From NCBI GenBank assembly GCA_910588205.1, contig CAJUQK010000002.1, forward strand, positions 48,553 through 112,552: 64,000 nt of DNA. Reading direction: 5' to 3'. How positions within the stretch are numbered: the stretch's first letter is position 1; each line of letters opens with the position of its first letter. This DNA comes from an uncultured Eggerthellaceae bacterium. Its GTDB lineage: Bacteria > Actinomycetota > Coriobacteriia > Coriobacteriales > Eggerthellaceae. Shown piece by piece: positions 59,583-64,000 of this stretch. The position numbers and the translations under genes were made by a program. Under the pieces are notes generated by a model that made no database searches, was not told where the DNA came from, and was given only the letters and a program-made list of their open reading frames with translations.

Positions 59583-59780
59583 TTATCTTTGGGCCTGCTC
59601 GAATTCGAAGGCCGTTTCAGCTGCCTCGGCAGCTGCCTGTTCGTCTCCCATGGCATCGAAGTCCTCAACGGAGGCTTCGGCCTCAGCTACGACTTCCTGT
59701 TCGATGCGCTCAAGATCCTTGGCGGCGTCTTGGGCCTTGGCAGCTTCAGCAGTGGTGAATTCATCAAGTACAGTGGCCAT
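59583..59780 (-). CDS. Small acidic alanine/glutamate-rich protein of unknown function
   Basis: A 65-residue protein, MATVLDEFTTAEAAKAQDAA.., with many Glu and Ala, a few Lys, no Cys and one aromatic cluster; it would form a single charged helix. I do not recognise it. It is supported by a strong AAAAGGAG 7 bases before the ATG and a perfect terminator directly after the stop. It lies between the his operon and ferritin. Confidence 0.7.
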   Translation of the reverse strand: MATVLDEFTTAEAAKAQDAAKDLERIEQEVVAEAEASVEDFDAMGDEQAAAEAAETAFEFEQAQR

Positions 59781-59975
59781 GATCGGCTCCTTTTCTCCCT
59801 GAGGTTTCCTACTGATGCTGATTCTAGGCTTGCTGCCCTCTTCGGATGCGGGGCTTGGCCTATGGGTGCTTCTTTGTAACGCCCGTGTTTCCCGCTAGTT
59901 GCCGAACACGAAGCGCGGTTCACGATATACTGGCGATTGACAGATCGGAGCATTATCACCGTGAAAGGAAGCGTC

Positions 59976-60491
59976 ATGGACGACAAGCTGTATGACCTCG
60001 TGAACGATCAGATCAACAAAGAGCTCTATTCGGCCTATCTCTATCTTGAGATGGCGGATTACTACAAAGATGCTGGCCTGGACGGTTTCGCCACCTATTT
60101 CGAGATCCAGGCTCAGGAAGAGCGTGATCATGCACTCATCTTCCGCAAGTACCTGTTGGAGAATGACAAGGTTCCGAAGCTTCTGGCCATCGATGCACCG
60201 GGCAAGACCTACAACTCCTACATCGATCCGCTGAATCTACAGCTCGAGCATGAGCAGTTCGTGACCAGCCTCATCAACGACATCTATGCGGCGGCACTGG
60301 ATGCGAAGGATTTCCGCCTTCAGCAGTTCATGAAGTGGTTCATTGATGAGCAGATGGAAGAGGAGGACAACGCTCGTGATATGATCACGAAGATGACGCT
60401 GTTCGGTAAGGATCAGCACTCACTCTTCGAACTGGACAAGGAGTACGGCTCCCGCGTCTATAGCGTACCCACGCCACTGGCAACTGCTTAA
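59976..60491 (+). CDS. ftn: Ferritin (non-heme)
   Basis: Iron-storage protein that oxidises ferrous iron and stores it as a mineral core in a 24-mer. The 171 residues form the four-helix bundle: NKELYSAYLYLEMADYY (first site Glu), EIQAQEERDHALIF (ExxH), and FIDEQMEEEDNARDMI (Q and E of the second site). I start at ATG 59976 with AAAGGAAG 6 bases upstream rather than at 59937. A TATACT box at 59926-59931 could be the -10. A C-terminal tail (SVPTPLATA) follows the fifth helix. Confidence 0.95.
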   Translation: MDDKLYDLVNDQINKELYSAYLYLEMADYYKDAGLDGFATYFEIQAQEERDHALIFRKYLLENDKVPKLLAIDAPGKTYNSYIDPLNLQLEHEQFVTSLINDIYAAALDAKDFRLQQFMKWFIDEQMEEEDNARDMITKMTLFGKDQHSLFELDKEYGSRVYSVPTPLATA

Positions 60492-60597
60492 GTTGTCCGG
60501 CTTCCTTACGGGGCTGTAAGGCAAACCTGCACGTTCTCTGAGCGTCTTTGCCGTAGAATAGGGGACTTCAACCCATTCTCGACAAAGGCGCTCTCTC

Positions 60598-63500
60598 ATG
60601 TTGCAACTCAAGGGGATATCCAAATCCTATACGACGGGTGATTTCACGCAAGTTGCCCTTGATGACGTCTCCATCAGCTTTCGGGATAACGAATTCGCGG
60701 CCATCCTCGGCCCTTCCGGTTCCGGTAAGACCACGCTCCTGAATATCGTCGGTGGCCTTGATCACTACGATGCGGGGGATCTGGTCATAGACGGCATCTC
60801 CACGAAAGATTACACGGACCGTGATTGGGATGCGTTCCGCAATAACCGCATAGGCTTCGTCTTCCAAAGCTACAATCTCATCCCTCATCAGACCATCCTG
60901 GCGAATGTGGAGCTTGCCCTTACCTTGTCCGGCGTCGGCAAGGAGGAGCGCACCAAGCGTGCCCTTGAGGCTTTGGAGCGGGTCGGGTTGGGGGAACACG
61001 TCAAGAAGCGCCCCAGTCAGCTCTCCGGTGGTCAGATGCAACGGGTGGCCATTGCGCGTGCTCTGGTGAACGATCCTGAGATCCTTCTGGCCGACGAGCC
61101 CACCGGTGCTCTGGATTCCAAGACATCCATCCAGATCATGGATCTTCTGTGCGAGATAGCGAACGACCGCCTGGTCATCATGGTCACACATAACCCTGAG
61201 CTAGCTGATGCCTATGCCACGCGCATCGTGAACCTGGCCGATGGGCATATCCTGGCAGATTCTGATCCATTCATGCCAACTGAGGCTGACTTGGCGAAGG
61301 TCTCCAAGAAGAAGGTGCGTCGCACCTCCATGAGCTTCCTCACGGCGCTCTCCCTTTCGTTCAACAACCTCATGACCAAGAAGGGCCGCACCATCATGAC
61401 GGCCTTCGCCGGTTCCATCGGCATCATCGGCATTGCGGCCATCCTGGCTCTAGCCAATGGCGTCAACAACTACATCGCCAGCGTTGAGGAAGAGACGCTC
61501 TCCTCCTATCCGCTGCAGATCACCTCTACTGGCTTCGATATGACCTCCATGATGGTGTCCACCATGGGCATGGGCGGCGCTACCGATGATGGCTCTGAGG
61601 ATAGCGCCGAAGCGGGCGCGGGAGACGACACTGTCGTACGTGAGGCTGCCATCATGGGCCGCATGTTCGACAGCGTAGGGTCGAATGACCTGGCGTCGCT
61701 CAAAGAGTATCTCGAAAGCGGCGAGAGCGGCATCGAGGAGTTCACCAACGACATCGAGTACAAGTACAACGTAACGGCCAATGTCTTCTTGGCAGACACC
61801 TCTAACGGCGTACAGCAGGTCAACCCTGACACCACGTTCGCATCCATGGGCATCGGGTCGGGCATGTCAACGAGCGGCATCATGTCACAGATGATGAGCA
61901 CGGATATGTTCGCCCAGATGATGGGTACCATCGACATGGCGAAGGATGGCTATGACGTCAAGGCGGGGCACTGGCCAGAGAAGCCCAACGAATGCGTGCT
62001 GGTGTTGACCCACAACGGCTCCGTAAGCGATTTCCTCCTGTACATCCTGGGGTTGCGGGACCGCGCTGTCATGGACGAGATGGTGCGCGCCTTCGTGAAC
62101 GAAGAGGAGTTCGAGACGGAGGTGAACGACGGCAAGGAGTTCACCTACCAGGATTTCCTGGACTTGAAGCTGAAGCTGGTGTGCTCGGCGGATTTCTACC
62201 AGTACGACGAGGAGTTCGACGTCTGGGTGGATAAGTCAGGTGACGAAGAGTACATGAAGGGCGTCATCGCGGGCAGTGATGACCTGGTGATCTCCGGTAT
62301 CATCCAGCCGAAGGATGACGGCAATTCCACCATGATGAACTCCGGTATCTACTACACGCCTGAGCTGACCGATCATCTGATAGAGCAAGCGGGCCAGACG
62401 CAGATCGTGAAGGACCAGCTGGCTGATCCGTCCGTGGATGTGTTCAATGGCAAGACCTTCGCCGAAGAGGCGGAAGATGGCGGTAGCGAAGAGGATTTCG
62501 GCATGGAGAACCTCTTCACCATAGACACCGATGCCCTGAGCGCTGCGTTCACCTTCGACGAGAGCAAGCTGCAGCTTGACCTGTCTGGCCTTGACATCAA
62601 CTTCGATGCATCCAGCTTGCCCGCGCCTCCCCCTTTCGACCCAAGTGCTATGGGCGGTGGAAGCGGTGATGGGGGCTCCGGCGATGCGAGCATCGAACCT
62701 GTCAAGCAGATGATATCGGCGCTCATAGCGGGGTATATGACCTCAGGCATGATGCCGATCCCACCCGACCCCACCAATGTGCCTGAATCCATCCAACGGT
62801 ATCTGAATGAGGATCCCGGTGCCCAAGCCATCATGAAGCAGTACGCCGATACCATGGCCGCTGCCCAAGAGCAGCAGATGGCTGCTATGCAGGCTTACAT
62901 CCAGCAGTACATGCAGGAATACATGACCCAGACCATGACGGCTTTGAGCTCTCAAATGCAGCAGGCCATCACGGCGGCCCTCACGAAGACCATGGGCGGT
63001 CTGGCGACGAGCATGTCCAGCGCCATGAGCATCGATGAGGAGGCGTTCAAGAATGCGTTCTCATTTGACATGACCGAAGAGGAGCTGACGGAGCTCATCA
63101 TGTCTATGATGGTTCCCGAAGAGGCGTCATTCGACAACAATCTGGCGAAGCTTGACTACGCTCAGATGGAGAAGCCCTATGAGATAGACATCTTCGCGAA
63201 GGATTTCGAAGCCAAGCAGGGAGTCATCGATATCTTGGACGCGTACAACGACGAGATGAACTCCACGGGGCAAGAGGCGAAGGCCATCACCTATACAGAT
63301 ATCGTAGGAGCGCTCATGAGCTCGGTGACAACCATCATCGACATGATCTCCTATGTGCTGATCGCTTTCGTGTCCATCTCGCTCATCGTGAGCTCCATCA
63401 TGATCGGCGTCATCACCTATATCAGTGTTCTGGAGCGCAAGAAGGAGATCGGTATCCTGCGGGCTATCGGCGCGTCTAAGGGCAATGTCTCTCAGATCTT

Positions 63501-63747
63501 CAATGCGGAGACGGTCATCGAGGGCCTCATCTCAGGTGTGCTGGGCGTAGGTATCACAGCGCTCTGCTGCATCCCGGCCAGCGCTATCGTCTACGCGCTC
63601 TTCGATGTGCCGAATGTGGCTAGCTTGCCCTGGATGGCAGGTCTCATCCTGATCATCATCAGCGTGTTCCTGTCCTTCATTGCAGGCTTGATCCCGGCCA
63701 GCAGCGCTAGTCGCAAGGATCCTGTGGAGGCACTGCGCAGCGAATAG
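60598..63747 (+). CDS. MacB-like ABC transporter, fused ATPase and permease
   Basis: A 1049-residue fused exporter or mechanotransmission ABC protein. The ATPase (1 to about 230) has Walker A GPSGSGKTT (38-46), signature LSGGQ (142-146) and LLADEPTGALD. The first helix is near 265-290; a very large external part (about 290-905) includes Gly/Ser-rich and Met/Gln-rich stretches (QEQQMAAMQAYIQQYMQEYM), likely long helices. The last three helices with ERKKEIGILRAIGASKGNV..FNAE complete an FtsX-type permease. Domain order is that of MacB; related Actinobacterial proteins lack a dedicated partner. Possible substrates are peptides or lipids; unknown. Confidence 0.93.
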   Translation: MLQLKGISKSYTTGDFTQVALDDVSISFRDNEFAAILGPSGSGKTTLLNIVGGLDHYDAGDLVIDGISTKDYTDRDWDAFRNNRIGFVFQSYNLIPHQTILANVELALTLSGVGKEERTKRALEALERVGLGEHVKKRPSQLSGGQMQRVAIARALVNDPEILLADEPTGALDSKTSIQIMDLLCEIANDRLVIMVTHNPELADAYATRIVNLADGHILADSDPFMPTEADLAKVSKKKVRRTSMSFLTALSLSFNNLMTKKGRTIMTAFAGSIGIIGIAAILALANGVNNYIASVEEETLSSYPLQITSTGFDMTSMMVSTMGMGGATDDGSEDSAEAGAGDDTVVREAAIMGRMFDSVGSNDLASLKEYLESGESGIEEFTNDIEYKYNVTANVFLADTSNGVQQVNPDTTFASMGIGSGMSTSGIMSQMMSTDMFAQMMGTIDMAKDGYDVKAGHWPEKPNECVLVLTHNGSVSDFLLYILGLRDRAVMDEMVRAFVNEEEFETEVNDGKEFTYQDFLDLKLKLVCSADFYQYDEEFDVWVDKSGDEEYMKGVIAGSDDLVISGIIQPKDDGNSTMMNSGIYYTPELTDHLIEQAGQTQIVKDQLADPSVDVFNGKTFAEEAEDGGSEEDFGMENLFTIDTDALSAAFTFDESKLQLDLSGLDINFDASSLPAPPPFDPSAMGGGSGDGGSGDASIEPVKQMISALIAGYMTSGMMPIPPDPTNVPESIQRYLNEDPGAQAIMKQYADTMAAAQEQQMAAMQAYIQQYMQEYMTQTMTALSSQMQQAITAALTKTMGGLATSMSSAMSIDEEAFKNAFSFDMTEEELTELIMSMMVPEEASFDNNLAKLDYAQMEKPYEIDIFAKDFEAKQGVIDILDAYNDEMNSTGQEAKAITYTDIVGALMSSVTTIIDMISYVLIAFVSISLIVSSIMIGVITYISVLERKKEIGILRAIGASKGNVSQIFNAETVIEGLISGVLGVGITALCCIPASAIVYALFDVPNVASLPWMAGLILIIISVFLSFIAGLIPASSASRKDPVEALRSE

Positions 63748-63774
63748 GAACGGGCTTGGACATCTGGAACCGAT

Positions 63775-64000
63775 GCCCTTCCCCGCAGGGGGCGTTCGGC
63801 CTTAGGCCTTGGCTTTCGAAAAGACGTGATGCTTCGCTTATATCACGCTTTTCTCGGCCTGCGGAATCGGCCTCAACCCCTCACGGGGAAGGGCTGTCTT
63901 CTGCATAAACAAAAAAATCCTCACCGCACTGCTGATGGGACCCAACGGGTCCGCATCACCACTGCGGGCGGCTTATCGCCGCGTCATCGCGCTTCGCGCG
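63775..64000. repeat. Long structured intergenic repeat, copy B (cut by window end)
   Basis: Same sequence family as 20063-20286, with conserved stems and changed loops (for example GGACCC AAC GGGTCC here against TTT there). It starts 28 bp after the ABC transporter stop and continues beyond the window. Confidence 0.75.

Overview
The window is chromosomal DNA of moderately high G+C. It reads as a member of the Coriobacteriia, most likely an Eggerthellaceae relative (Eggerthella, Slackia or Denitrobacterium type). The basis is a multi-pass membrane LuxR-type regulator of the kind abundant in that family, the order infA-rpmJ-rpsM-rpsK-rpsD-rpoA-rplQ, a GatCAB amidotransferase, a HisZ-HisG fusion, and sortase-anchored surface proteins. 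The genus is an inference; no 16S gene is present.

Layout. 1-2.6 kb: end of the F-type ATP synthase operon (atpG partial, atpD, atpC). 2.6-9.1 kb: accessory block with a membrane LuxR regulator, a small soluble LuxR-type protein, an unrecognised 11-12-helix membrane protein, an amidohydrolase and a TenA-family protein. 9.2-15.5 kb: an AddB/AddA-like recombination nuclease-helicase pair. 15.6-19.9 kb: YfhO-like membrane protein and GT2 glycosyltransferase, divergent from a YdjC-type deacetylase. 19.9-21 kb: about 1 kb of noncoding repeats and tRNA-Gln. 21.3-29.2 kb: infA, ribosomal proteins, rpoA, an EcfT-like protein and dnaE. 29.2-29.8 kb: RelE-type toxin-antitoxin pair. 29.9-43.7 kb: a signalling and surface-protein island. 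43.7-52 kb: truA, a sodium symporter, ychF, a DEAD helicase and gatCAB. 52-59.4 kb: a compact histidine operon hisZG-D-C-B-H-A-F-I behind a palindromic operator. 59.5-64 kb: small acidic protein, ferritin, a fused MacB-like ABC exporter, and a second copy of the long noncoding repeat.

The most unusual part is 29.9-43.7 kb. One protein has the C-terminal half of a sensor kinase (catalytic ATPase domain) but carries serine where its partner has the phosphoacceptor histidine. The next gene encodes the complementary half: sensor helices and an intact histidine motif, with no ATPase domain. A second histidine-only paralogue follows a LytTR response regulator and is broken by a run of ten G that would be in frame with nine. 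The locus also holds two sortase-anchored surface proteins with matching leaders, a REP-associated tyrosine transposase, and three copies of a 147-bp palindrome-ended element whose feet carry the GTAG tetranucleotide recognised by such transposases. The palindromes supply the stop codons of the histidine-only kinases and of the transposase. I read this as a split-kinase, possibly phase-variable system controlling surface proteins, shaped by REP insertion. That functional reading is inference.
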